A DNA stretch of 64,000 nucleotides, from contig CBDCFL010000019.1 of assembly GCA_965216135.1 (NCBI GenBank), positions 62,001 to 126,000 on the forward strand, read 5' to 3'. The notes under the pieces are model-generated. The model was not told the origin of the DNA and ran no database searches. It saw nothing but the letters and a program-made list of their open reading frames with translations. The position numbers and the translations under genes are program-made. Source of the DNA: CBDCFL01 sp965216135. Its GTDB lineage: Bacteria; Pseudomonadota; Alphaproteobacteria; Rhodobacterales; Rhodobacteraceae. Shown here piece after piece: positions 42,902-50,192 of this stretch. Position 1 is the stretch's first letter. Each line of letters begins with the position of its first letter.

Positions 42902-42936
42902 TTACCTGTGATTATTATTATATTTCAAATTCTTAG
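41812..42936 (+). CDS. IS630-family transposase with lost stop codon
   Basis: The transposase starts at ATG 41812 and matches the copy at 37078-38151 except for a few substitutions (for example LRRLAKR for LRHLAKR, KISARPR for KTSARPR). The normal stop TGA after WAHGF is changed by one base to GGA, so the frame runs through the right terminal repeat into flanking DNA. It gains GSMTVGITCDYYYISNS before a TAG at 42934. The DDE motifs and the eight-A run are intact, so the enzyme may still work. Confidence 0.88.
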   Translation: MRFAMAAPIDLRNDFDSVSLRRLAKRTRDATQSRRLLALAEVYDGGSRTDASRIGGVGLQIIRDWVLRFNARGPDGLVDGKSPGAPSKLNADHRRALAEVVEAGPVPAVDGVVRWRRKDLARWLLETFAISLDETTVGRELKALGFAKISARPRHYAQNELAVEAFKKNFPAELAKIRARLPKGVEIELWWQDEARIGQKNKLTRRWARRGTRPRAPRDQRTEWAYIFGAICPAKGKGAGLVMPWCDTDAMAAHLIEISAAVDPGAHAVLIVDQAGWHLTPKLAIPDNITVLALPPRSPELNPVENVWQFMRDNWLSNRIFKSYEDIVALCCQAWNNLIDQPWKIMSLGMRKWAHGFGSMTVGITCDYYYISNS

Positions 42937-43045
42937 CGCATTGCGACCGAGCCTGGCGCGGGAGATGTCAGTGCACGGGATTACCCAGACGCAGCGTTGC
43001 GCTTGCGCGTGACTCGCGCCTCTATACGGCCTTCGGGCCGCGGGG

Positions 43046-44839
43046 TCAGTGGTTGTCCCTTGGCACGCCTTTGGTTTCCGCCACGCGCTGATAATTCTGC
43101 GCTGGTTTGAGCACCATTCCTTCTGCGAACTGGTCGACCATCCCGCGTTGGATTTCCTGCCATGGGGTCTGGCTTTCAGGGAAGGCATAGCCGCCTTCCT
43201 TTTCAAGAGCGGTGCGGCGGGAGGCCAGCTCGCTCTCGTCAATTAGGATGTTGGCCTCTCCGGTATTTAGGTCAATGCGCACCCGATCACAGTTTTTCAG
43301 CAGCGCCAGTCCTCCACCGGCGGCCGCCTCCGGCGAAGCGTTCAGGATTGACGGCGACCCTGAAGTTCCCGACTGTCGTCCGTCGCCGATGCAGGGCAGT
43401 TCGCGAACGCCTCTTTTTATGAGTTCCGCCGGCGGCTGCATGTTGACGACTTCCGCCCCGCCCGGATAGCCGATCGGTCCGGTGCCGCGCATGAACAGAA
43501 GCGTTGAATCGTCGATTTCGAGCGCCGGATCGTCGATAGTGTCGTGGTAATGTTCTGGTCCGTTGAAAACGACGGCCTTGCCTTCAAGGACGTTCGGATC
43601 GTCGGGATTAGACAGGAAGCGGGCACGGAATTTGTCCGAAATTACACTTGTCTTCATCACCGCGGAATCGAACAGATTGCCGCTGAGGACGACAAAACCC
43701 GCGTTCTCCATCAATGGCTTGTCGAAAGGGGCGATGACGTCTTGATCGGCGGTTTCGCGACCGCGACAATTGTCGGCCAGCGTTCGGCCATTTGCCGTCA
43801 CGGCGTTCTCGCGGATGAGGTCGGCCTTCAGGAGTTCGTTGATGACCGCCGGAATGCCGCCGGCCCGATAGAATTCCTCGCCAAGATAGGTGCCGGCGGG
43901 TTGCATGTTCACCAGCAGTGGCACCTCGTGGCCGATCGTCTGCCATTCCTTGATGTCGAGAGCCACGCCAACATGCCGGGCGATCGCATTGATATGGATC
44001 GGAGCATTTGTCGAGCCGCCGATGGCTGAATTGACAACGATAGCGTTCTCAAAGGCTTCCCGGTTGAGAATGTCTGATGGCTTAAGGTCTTCGCGCACCA
44101 TTTCGACCGCACGTTCGCCCGTCTCGTAGGCGATCTGCGCGCGCTCCCGATAGGGGGCGGGGATCGCCGCGCAACCGGGCAGGCTCATGCCGAGCGCCTC
44201 AGCGAGCGAATTCATGGTACTCGCGGTGCCCATGGTGTTGCAGTGACCGATGGAGGGTGCCGAGGACAAGGCGATGTCCATGAACTCGTCATAGTCGATC
44301 TCGCCGGCCGCCATCTGTTTCCGCGCCTCCCAGAAGACGACTCCGGAACCGGCACGGCGGCCTTGGTACCAGCCGTTCAGCATTGGACCGCCGGAAAGGA
44401 CGATGGCGGGGATATTCACTGTCGCCGCAGCCATGATGCAGGCCGGCGTCGTCTTGTCGCATCCGGTGGTCAGAACCACGCCGTCCAGCGGGTAACCGTA
44501 GAGCAGCTCCACAAGCCCGAGATAGGCCAGATTGCGATCGAGCGCCGCGGTGGGCCGTTTGCCGGTCTCCTGGATCGGATGAACCGGGAACTCAATACAG
44601 ATGCCGCCTGCCGTCCTAATGCCCTCGCGGACTCGCTTTGCCAGCTCAAGATGGTGACGATTGCATGGCGACAAGTCGGAGCCGGTCTGCGCTATTCCAA
44701 TGATCGGTTTGCCGGACTGCAGCTCCACGCGCGTCAGCCCGAAATTGAGATAGCGCTCGACATAGCCGGCTGTCATGCCGTGGTTATCTGGATTGTCGAA
44801 CCAGGCTTTTGAGCGAAGTCGTTTGTTGCTGTTGTTCAT
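43046..44839 (-). CDS. IlvD/Edd-family dehydratase, sugar-acid (arabinonate/xylonate) dehydratase-like
   Basis: 597 residues from ATG 44839. Fe-S/Mg-binding family motifs are present: QTGSDLSPCNRHHLELAKRV, LTTGCDKTTPACIMAAA, IGHCNTMGTASTMNSLAEALG, NSAIGGSTNAPIHI, GGAEVVNMQPP and CIGDGRQSGTSGSPSILNASPEAA. The final motif and the length fit pentonate/hexonate dehydratases better than IlvD of valine synthesis. These enzymes convert aldonic acids to 2-keto-3-deoxy acids. It is the last gene of the molybdenum hydroxylase operon, so an aldehyde-to-acid oxidation followed by dehydration is a reasonable model. Confidence 0.9.
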   Translation of the reverse strand: MNNSNKRLRSKAWFDNPDNHGMTAGYVERYLNFGLTRVELQSGKPIIGIAQTGSDLSPCNRHHLELAKRVREGIRTAGGICIEFPVHPIQETGKRPTAALDRNLAYLGLVELLYGYPLDGVVLTTGCDKTTPACIMAAATVNIPAIVLSGGPMLNGWYQGRRAGSGVVFWEARKQMAAGEIDYDEFMDIALSSAPSIGHCNTMGTASTMNSLAEALGMSLPGCAAIPAPYRERAQIAYETGERAVEMVREDLKPSDILNREAFENAIVVNSAIGGSTNAPIHINAIARHVGVALDIKEWQTIGHEVPLLVNMQPAGTYLGEEFYRAGGIPAVINELLKADLIRENAVTANGRTLADNCRGRETADQDVIAPFDKPLMENAGFVVLSGNLFDSAVMKTSVISDKFRARFLSNPDDPNVLEGKAVVFNGPEHYHDTIDDPALEIDDSTLLFMRGTGPIGYPGGAEVVNMQPPAELIKRGVRELPCIGDGRQSGTSGSPSILNASPEAAAGGGLALLKNCDRVRIDLNTGEANILIDESELASRRTALEKEGGYAFPESQTPWQEIQRGMVDQFAEGMVLKPAQNYQRVAETKGVPRDNH

Positions 44840-44866
44840 GGCTTTACCTGCAAGGTTTCCCGTGTG

Positions 44867-45112
44867 TTAGCCGCCAGCGATGCGGCGCATTAGAAAAACT
44901 TCGGCGTCAGCGGCCAGCTTTATTGACCAGTCGTCGCGGTAGATCACCCCATCGATCACGACGGCGATCTCGTTTTTAATCGGGCCGCGCAAACCTGGAT
45001 ATCGCTCTGTGAGCTTTCGCAAGAGTTCGCGGATGTCACGTGCTTCGACCTCAACCGTTTCTTGGTTATCGGCCAATGGAACCAGCTCGGCCCAGAGCGA
45101 GACTGCCACCAT
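44867..45112 (-). CDS. MoaD/ThiS-like ubiquitin-fold sulfur-carrier protein
   Basis: 81 residues from ATG 45112, overlapping the molybdenum-subunit stop as TGATG. The beta-grasp pattern is visible: VSLWAELVPLADNQETVEVEARDIRELLRKLTERYPGL, VVIDGVIYRDDW, LAADAEVFLMRRIAGG. The chain ends exactly in Gly-Gly, as required for thiocarboxylate activation in MoaD and ThiS. MoaD supplies sulfur for molybdopterin. A dedicated copy fused into a molybdenum-hydroxylase operon may feed cofactor synthesis or sulfuration for this enzyme. No MoaE or activating enzyme is in the operon. Confidence 0.8.
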   Translation of the reverse strand: MVAVSLWAELVPLADNQETVEVEARDIRELLRKLTERYPGLRGPIKNEIAVVIDGVIYRDDWSIKLAADAEVFLMRRIAGG

Positions 45113-47376
45113 CAGTCGTCTGCTTTGCCCGCAAGCGCAGCAAGTATCCTTGGTGGCGACATCGGGATGTGAGACATACGAACACCGACGGCGTTGGAAA
45201 CTGCATTTGCAATCGCGGCGAGCGGCGGCACAATGGACGTTTCGCCGACGCCACGCACTCCGTAGGGATGGTTGGGATTGGGGATCTCAAGGATCTGGGT
45301 GTCGATCATGGGCAAATCGGAACAGACCGGGATGCGGTAGTCCAGAAATCCGGGATTCTGCAATCTTCCGTCTGCACCGTAGACATATTCCTCATTCAAT
45401 GCCCATCCAATTCCTTGGGCTGCGCCCCCTTGAAACTGCCCTTCGACATAGGCCGGATGCACGGCTTTGCCAGCATCTTGGATGACTGTGTAGCGGATAA
45501 CGCTGGTCGCCCCAGTGTCGGGATCGACCTCTATATCGCAGATGTGGGTTGCGAAAGATACGCCCGCGCCGTCGGCAACCAGTTCGCTATGACCCGCAAT
45601 TGGGCCACCAGTGTTACCAGACTCCTCGGCAATCTTGGCAATAGAGAGTGGTGCAAGATTACCGTGGGAACTGCCGGTGGCCTTAGCGAAACCGTCCTCC
45701 CAGGTTACGTCGTCGACAGGTATGCCCCAAATAAGGGCAGCCCGCGAGCGCAAAACTGCAATAGCGTTGCGGGCAGCCGAGATCGTGGCCATCGAAGAAG
45801 AAAACGTGCCGCGGCTGCCGTCGGTCATGTCGTTGTAGCCCAGCGACGCGGTATCCGCGACCGAAGCCTTGACGCTCTCGTAGGGTATGCCCAGTTCCTC
45901 AGCCGCAACCAGCGAGAGTGAGGCACGCGATCCGCCAACATCCACCGTGCCGACAGTCAACGCGACGGTTCCGTCCGCATTGATATTGAGATCCGTACAG
46001 GTCTGACCACCGAAGTTGAACCAGAAGCCGCAGGCCATGCCCCGCCCCTGGTTCTCGGCCAACGGTGCTTGCATATGCGGATGAGACTGAGCTGCCTCCA
46101 GAGTGGGGCCGATGCCGATTGGTCCATAGACTGGTCCATAGGAAGAGCGGGTACCTTCGCTGGCTGCATTTTTGATCCGCAGCGCCAAGGCATCCATACC
46201 GATCTTGAGTGCAAGCTCGTCGAAAGCGCTTTCAACAGCGAAAGCCGCCATCGGGGCCGACGGGGCCCGATAGGCCGCCGATTTTGGCCGGTTGACCAGC
46301 ACCCCGAACCCGACTGTCTTGACGTTTTCAAGGTCATAGCAGGCAAACGAAGTCATCGCGCCGAGCTCGGCCCAGATGTCCGCATAGGGGCCACAACTGT
46401 AGCGTAGTTCGGCAGTTGCGGCGGTAATGGTGCCGTCTTGCGTTGCGCCGATCTTGACGTCAATTGACGTTGCGCTTGTCGGGCCCGAGGCGCGGAAAAC
46501 CTCTTCGCGCGACATCACCAACTTGACCGGCCGCCCTGCTTTGCGCGAAAGCGCGAGCGCTATGGGTTCCATCCAGACATGAGTTTTGCCGCCGAAGCCG
46601 CCACCGATCTCGGACGACGTAACCCGGAGCTTCGAGATGTCCAGTCCCAGGAGCTCTGCACATTTCTGTCGATAGACAAAGTGCCCCTGTGTGCAGACCC
46701 ACAACTCGGCTGTGCCGTCTGAATTGAAGTTCGCAACACAGGCGTGCGGCTCGATATAGCCCTGGTGGGCCTGCTCGGTCTTGAAGCTGCGCTCAACAAT
46801 TATATCCGCGCGCGCAAAACCAGCGTTCACATCGCCGTGGCCAAATTCGCAACGATTGGCAATGTTCGATGGCCTGTCAGGCTTCGGGTCAGCGCCTTCG
46901 GTATATACCGTCTCGTGCAAGAGCGGCGCGTCTGGCTCAATGGCTTCGTCAACATCAACAACGTGCGGCAGAACATCGTACTCGACATCTATGAGTTTCA
47001 GCGCTTGACGTGCGGTCCTGGCGTCGATGGCAGCCACGGCTGCAATAGCGTGGCCGTCATAGAACGCTTTGGTTCGCGCCATGCAGTTGTCCAGAATGTC
47101 GAAAAGACCCTGGTCACCATTTGTGAGGTCTGGCAGGTCCGCCGCCGTGATGACCGCCTTTACGCCTTTCAGCGCTTCGGCGCGCGAGGTGTCGATATTC
47201 ACGATGCGAGCATGGGCGTGCGGGCTGCGTAGAATACGGCCCACCAGTTGCCCCGGCATGTTGAAGTCGGCACCGTAGAGAGCCCTGCCGGTAACCTTGT
47301 CTACGCCATCGGGGCGAACAGGCCGTGTCCCGACCGAATTGAACTTCTTTTCGTGAAATTTCACATCAAAACTCAT
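45112..47376 (-). CDS. Xanthine-oxidase-family molybdopterin-binding large subunit
   Basis: I start at ATG 47376 (MSFDVKFHEKKFNSVG), directly downstream of the Fe-S subunit gene; the open frame extends upstream only as antisense-like sequence. 754 residues with VDKVTGRALYGADFNMPGQLVGRILRSPHAHARI at the N-terminus, cofactor motif IGGGFGGKTHVWMEP, KSAAYRAPSAPMAAFAVES (the position of the AYRxxGR motif, here with Ser/Pro), VGGSRASLSLVAAEELG and GVRGVGETSIVPPLAAIANAV with the likely active-site Glu. The family hydroxylates aldehydes, purines or N-heterocycles. AYRAPSAP lacks the CO-dehydrogenase active Cys. Confidence 0.92.
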   Translation of the reverse strand: MSFDVKFHEKKFNSVGTRPVRPDGVDKVTGRALYGADFNMPGQLVGRILRSPHAHARIVNIDTSRAEALKGVKAVITAADLPDLTNGDQGLFDILDNCMARTKAFYDGHAIAAVAAIDARTARQALKLIDVEYDVLPHVVDVDEAIEPDAPLLHETVYTEGADPKPDRPSNIANRCEFGHGDVNAGFARADIIVERSFKTEQAHQGYIEPHACVANFNSDGTAELWVCTQGHFVYRQKCAELLGLDISKLRVTSSEIGGGFGGKTHVWMEPIALALSRKAGRPVKLVMSREEVFRASGPTSATSIDVKIGATQDGTITAATAELRYSCGPYADIWAELGAMTSFACYDLENVKTVGFGVLVNRPKSAAYRAPSAPMAAFAVESAFDELALKIGMDALALRIKNAASEGTRSSYGPVYGPIGIGPTLEAAQSHPHMQAPLAENQGRGMACGFWFNFGGQTCTDLNINADGTVALTVGTVDVGGSRASLSLVAAEELGIPYESVKASVADTASLGYNDMTDGSRGTFSSSMATISAARNAIAVLRSRAALIWGIPVDDVTWEDGFAKATGSSHGNLAPLSIAKIAEESGNTGGPIAGHSELVADGAGVSFATHICDIEVDPDTGATSVIRYTVIQDAGKAVHPAYVEGQFQGGAAQGIGWALNEEYVYGADGRLQNPGFLDYRIPVCSDLPMIDTQILEIPNPNHPYGVRGVGETSIVPPLAAIANAVSNAVGVRMSHIPMSPPRILAALAGKADD

Positions 47377-47378
47377 GC

Positions 47379-47858
47379 TCAGTTTCCTCGCATTTCGAGG
47401 GCTGCATCCTGGACCGCGCGAACGATCTTGTCGTACCCGGTGCAACGGCAAAGGTTTCCGGCCAACCAGAACCGGATCTCCTCTTCGGTGGGATCGGGGT
47501 TCGTATCCAATAGCGCCTTGGCGGCCATCAGGAAGCCGGGTGTGCAAATTCCGCACTGCAGTGCAGCGTGTTCCAGGAATTTGGTCTGCAACGGGTGCAG
47601 ATCATGGCCATTCGCCATGCCCTCGATTGTCTCGATACTGCGACCTTCGGCTTCGGCACCCAACACTAGGCACGAGCATACCACGCGACCGTCTATGATC
47701 GTGCTGCAGGCGCCACAGTCGCCTGTTCCGCAGCCTTCCTTGGCACCGGTCAGGCCAAGCCGGTCGCGCAATACGTCAAGCAAGGTTTCTTCGGCCCGGC
47801 ACAGGAATTCTATGTCGTCACCGTTGATGGTTGTGCGAACGGCTAATGTCGACATCAT
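47379..47858 (-). CDS. Molybdenum hydroxylase [2Fe-2S] small subunit
   Basis: 159 residues from ATG 47858, just after AGGAGGGCA. The plant-type cluster motif is Cys43-x4-Cys48-x2-Cys51-x9-Cys61 (EGCGTGDCGACSTIIDGRVVC). The second, helical-domain cluster has LQCGICTPGF and LAGNLCRCTGY. It carries electrons between the molybdenum and FAD subunits. Its start overlaps the FAD-subunit stop as ATGA, and it ends two bases before the large-subunit start. Confidence 0.95.
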   Translation of the reverse strand: MMSTLAVRTTINGDDIEFLCRAEETLLDVLRDRLGLTGAKEGCGTGDCGACSTIIDGRVVCSCLVLGAEAEGRSIETIEGMANGHDLHPLQTKFLEHAALQCGICTPGFLMAAKALLDTNPDPTEEEIRFWLAGNLCRCTGYDKIVRAVQDAALEMRGN

Positions 47859-48715
47859 TGCCCTCCTGCGCGGCGGTAGGCGACGCGGGCAGCGCGCCTT
47901 GCCAAAACGCCGGCGACCTTTTTTCTGAATTCCATGGTTCCGCGTTTGTCGTCGATGGGTCGGCAGGCTGCCGAGCACGCCGCTGCCATAGCGTCAAGGG
48001 CCGTCTCATCCAGATTTGTGCCAACCAGCGCTGCGCCTGCCTCGTCAACCACGATCACTGTCGGCGCTACTGCTCCTAAGGCCACCCGCGCTGATGACAC
48101 CGTACCTTCGTCATCGAGGGTCAAGTTGACCGCCGCGCCAACGACAGCAATGTCCATCTCGGTCCGTGGAATAAAGCGCAAATAGGCATCGCCAGATCTT
48201 GGCGGACGCTTATCGAGCAGGATCGCTTCGATGATCTCGCTATTGCCGAGCGAGGTCTTTCCCGGTGCGATCACCACCGACTCGACCAGCACCTGGCGGT
48301 TACCGTTTGGACCGACGACGACGGCGTGAGCACCTGCCGCCACGAGGGCCGGGACACAGTCTGCCGCTGGAGAGGCATTGCAAAGATTACCGGTGATGGT
48401 GCAGCGCCCCTGGATCTGGGTCGATCCGATCAGGTTCGCAGCTTCGACAACACCAGGCCAGAACGATCGCAACCCGGCATGCTCACCAAGCTCTGCGCAG
48501 GTTGTTGCTGCGCCAATCCAGTAGTGTTCTTCTGTCTCACGGATATCGGCAATGCCCTCTATGGACTTGATATCGACTATAATTTCGGCATCAAAGTCAT
48601 CGTTTTTCATCCTGACTAGCAGGTCCGTACCACCTGCCAAGACAAACGCCTTGTCGCCGGAGCTTTGCAACATGCCCACTGCATCGCTCAGCGTAGCGGG
48701 CCGCTCATAATTCAT
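47855..48715 (-). CDS. Molybdenum hydroxylase FAD-binding medium subunit
   Basis: 286 residues from ATG 48715, preceded by AGGAGGCAG. FAD motifs are FVLAGGTDLLVRM at about 24-36 and STQIQGRCTITGNLCNASPAAD at about 98-119, followed by the CoxM-type C-terminal domain (ARVALGAVAPTVIVV). It is the first gene of the five-gene operon: FAD subunit, Fe-S subunit, Mo subunit, MoaD-like, dehydratase. Electrons probably pass from the FAD to an unknown acceptor. Confidence 0.94.
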   Translation of the reverse strand: MNYERPATLSDAVGMLQSSGDKAFVLAGGTDLLVRMKNDDFDAEIIVDIKSIEGIADIRETEEHYWIGAATTCAELGEHAGLRSFWPGVVEAANLIGSTQIQGRCTITGNLCNASPAADCVPALVAAGAHAVVVGPNGNRQVLVESVVIAPGKTSLGNSEIIEAILLDKRPPRSGDAYLRFIPRTEMDIAVVGAAVNLTLDDEGTVSSARVALGAVAPTVIVVDEAGAALVGTNLDETALDAMAAACSAACRPIDDKRGTMEFRKKVAGVLARRAARVAYRRAGGQ

Positions 48716-48762
48716 AAACTGCCTCCTAGATTGGCTCTACCAAGGTCGATACAGGAGGCAGG

Positions 48763-48829
48763 ATGCGGCATACAGGGGCTAGTTGGCAAGGTAGTAAAAA
48801 TTTTTTGCGTAGGCGCGACGTTCAACAAG
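48763..48829 (+). repeat. Dispersed direct repeat, copy 1
   Basis: About 67 bases from ATGCGGCATACAGGGGCTAG through TTGGCAAGGTAGTA and a T-run to GACGTTCAACAAG. It recurs at 53547-53614 in the same orientation with roughly 85 percent identity, fading on the right. This copy overlaps the likely promoter region of the molybdenum hydroxylase operon. The origin is unknown; it may be the end of a lost mobile element. Confidence 0.7.
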
Positions 48830-48896
48830 ACACTTCTATCTATCCGCCCAAGTCTGTGCTTGTGGCACTTTTTCCGAATGTCCGCTTCGGGCGGCG

Positions 48897-50107
48897 GGCT
48901 CAACTGATCGACGCAACACACTCGGCAAATTTCTCTGCTGGTGTTTGGTATTGCAAGGTCTTGCGAGGCCTTTCGTTCAACTGACGTGCGATCGCGCTGA
49001 GCTTTGCTTGAGAATGAACGGATAAATCAGTTCCCCTTGGCAGATATTGCCGGAGAAGCCGGTTGGTGTTTTCGTTCGAACCGCGTTGCCACGGGGAGTG
49101 TGGGTCGTAAAAGATATCGGTCGCTATGGTCAGGCGCGGGTGATCTGCCAGCTCTTTGCCGCGATCCCATGTCAGGGACTTGTAGAGTTCGCGTGGCAAT
49201 CTCTGTGCCGATTTGATTAGCCCAGAGATGACGCTTTCGGTGTCCTTGTTGGCGACTTTGACCAGCATCACATACCGCGAATGGCGTTCCACTAGGGTCG
49301 CTATATAACTGTTCTTCGACCCTCCGATCAGATCGCCTTCCCAATGCCCTGGCACCGCTCTGTCTTCCACGGACGCGGGTCTTTGACTGATCGATACGGC
49401 GTTTTTGATCTGCCCCAAACCGTTGCGCTTGAGGCTTGCATGCTTGGAGCGCCGGACAGTGCGTTTGGCGCGCAGATGCTCCAGCAACTCCTTCTTCAGT
49501 ACGCCGCGCGCCTGTATATAAAGGCTTCTGTATATCGTTTCGTGCGACACTTGTTTCTGCGCTTTTTTCGGGAACGTACGCTTGAGCCAGCCCGCAATCT
49601 GCTCGGGTGACCACTTGCGCCGAAGCTTTGCCGATACTGCTTGGGCCAAAGCTGGGTGGCAAGCCAGCTTGCATGTCTTGGGGCGCAATGCGCGATCCCA
49701 TGCTGCCTGATCAGAGGTCGTCGCGCGATAGTTAGCAGATCCGCCATTCCGTCGAACCTCGCGGCTGATGGTTGAGGGCGCGCGTCCTAATTGGTGGGCG
49801 ATCACGCGAAGTGATCGTTTGATGCTAAGCCCGCGCGAAATCTCCTCGCGCTCAGAAAGGCTCAGGGCGCGGCTACCACGTCTGCGACCTGGCGGGCGGA
49901 TGCCGCCTGTCGGCGAGATAACGGAAAAGACCGAGGATGATTGCCGGTCAAACACCCGCCCAATCGAACTCATCGACTCTCCGCGCTGCCAACGATCCCA
50001 AATCTCAGCCCGCTGCGTGGCCGAATAGTAAATGCGACGACGATACTTCATGCTCAACACTCCATCTCTTCCTAAAGATTAAAGTGTTGCGTCCACCCGT
50101 TGAGGCC
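48897..50107 (-). mobile_element. IS30-family element, copy 1
   Basis: Imperfect terminal repeats: GGCTCAACTGATCGACGCAACAC at the 3' end of the element (48897) and, read inward from the other end, GGCCTCAACGGGTGGACGCAACAC (about 50107). It encodes one transposase on the minus strand. It is a near-identical inverted copy of 53659-54878. Confidence 0.82.
48900..50051 (-). CDS. IS30-family transposase, copy 1 with a small catalytic-region deletion
   Basis: I use ATG 50051 (MKYRRRIYYSATQR); a GTG at 50060 would add three residues. It has an N-terminal helix-turn-helix (LSEREEISRGLSIKRSLRVIAHQLGRAPSTISREV), HWEGDLIGGSKNSYIATLVERHSRYVML with the first Asp, and the C-terminal GSNENTNRLLRQYLP with the catalytic Glu. 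Compared with copy 2, three residues are missing immediately before the second catalytic Asp (TDIFYDPHSPW against TDIDVYFCDPHSPW), so activity is doubtful. Confidence 0.9.
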   Translation of the reverse strand: MKYRRRIYYSATQRAEIWDRWQRGESMSSIGRVFDRQSSSVFSVISPTGGIRPPGRRRGSRALSLSEREEISRGLSIKRSLRVIAHQLGRAPSTISREVRRNGGSANYRATTSDQAAWDRALRPKTCKLACHPALAQAVSAKLRRKWSPEQIAGWLKRTFPKKAQKQVSHETIYRSLYIQARGVLKKELLEHLRAKRTVRRSKHASLKRNGLGQIKNAVSISQRPASVEDRAVPGHWEGDLIGGSKNSYIATLVERHSRYVMLVKVANKDTESVISGLIKSAQRLPRELYKSLTWDRGKELADHPRLTIATDIFYDPHSPWQRGSNENTNRLLRQYLPRGTDLSVHSQAKLSAIARQLNERPRKTLQYQTPAEKFAECVASIS

Positions 50108-50192
50108 ACCGCCTATTCTGTTGAAAAACTCTTGTTGATTGGATGCCATTATGCTGATTCAATTTCCGCATTAACGCACGGGATTGATGGTC

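Noticed and set aside
48763..48984. Small frame starting MRHTGASWQGS, also seen at 53500-53687
   Set aside because: The two copies diverge into different frames after about 12 codons and differ in the T-run length, so the shared start reflects the DNA repeat, not a protein.
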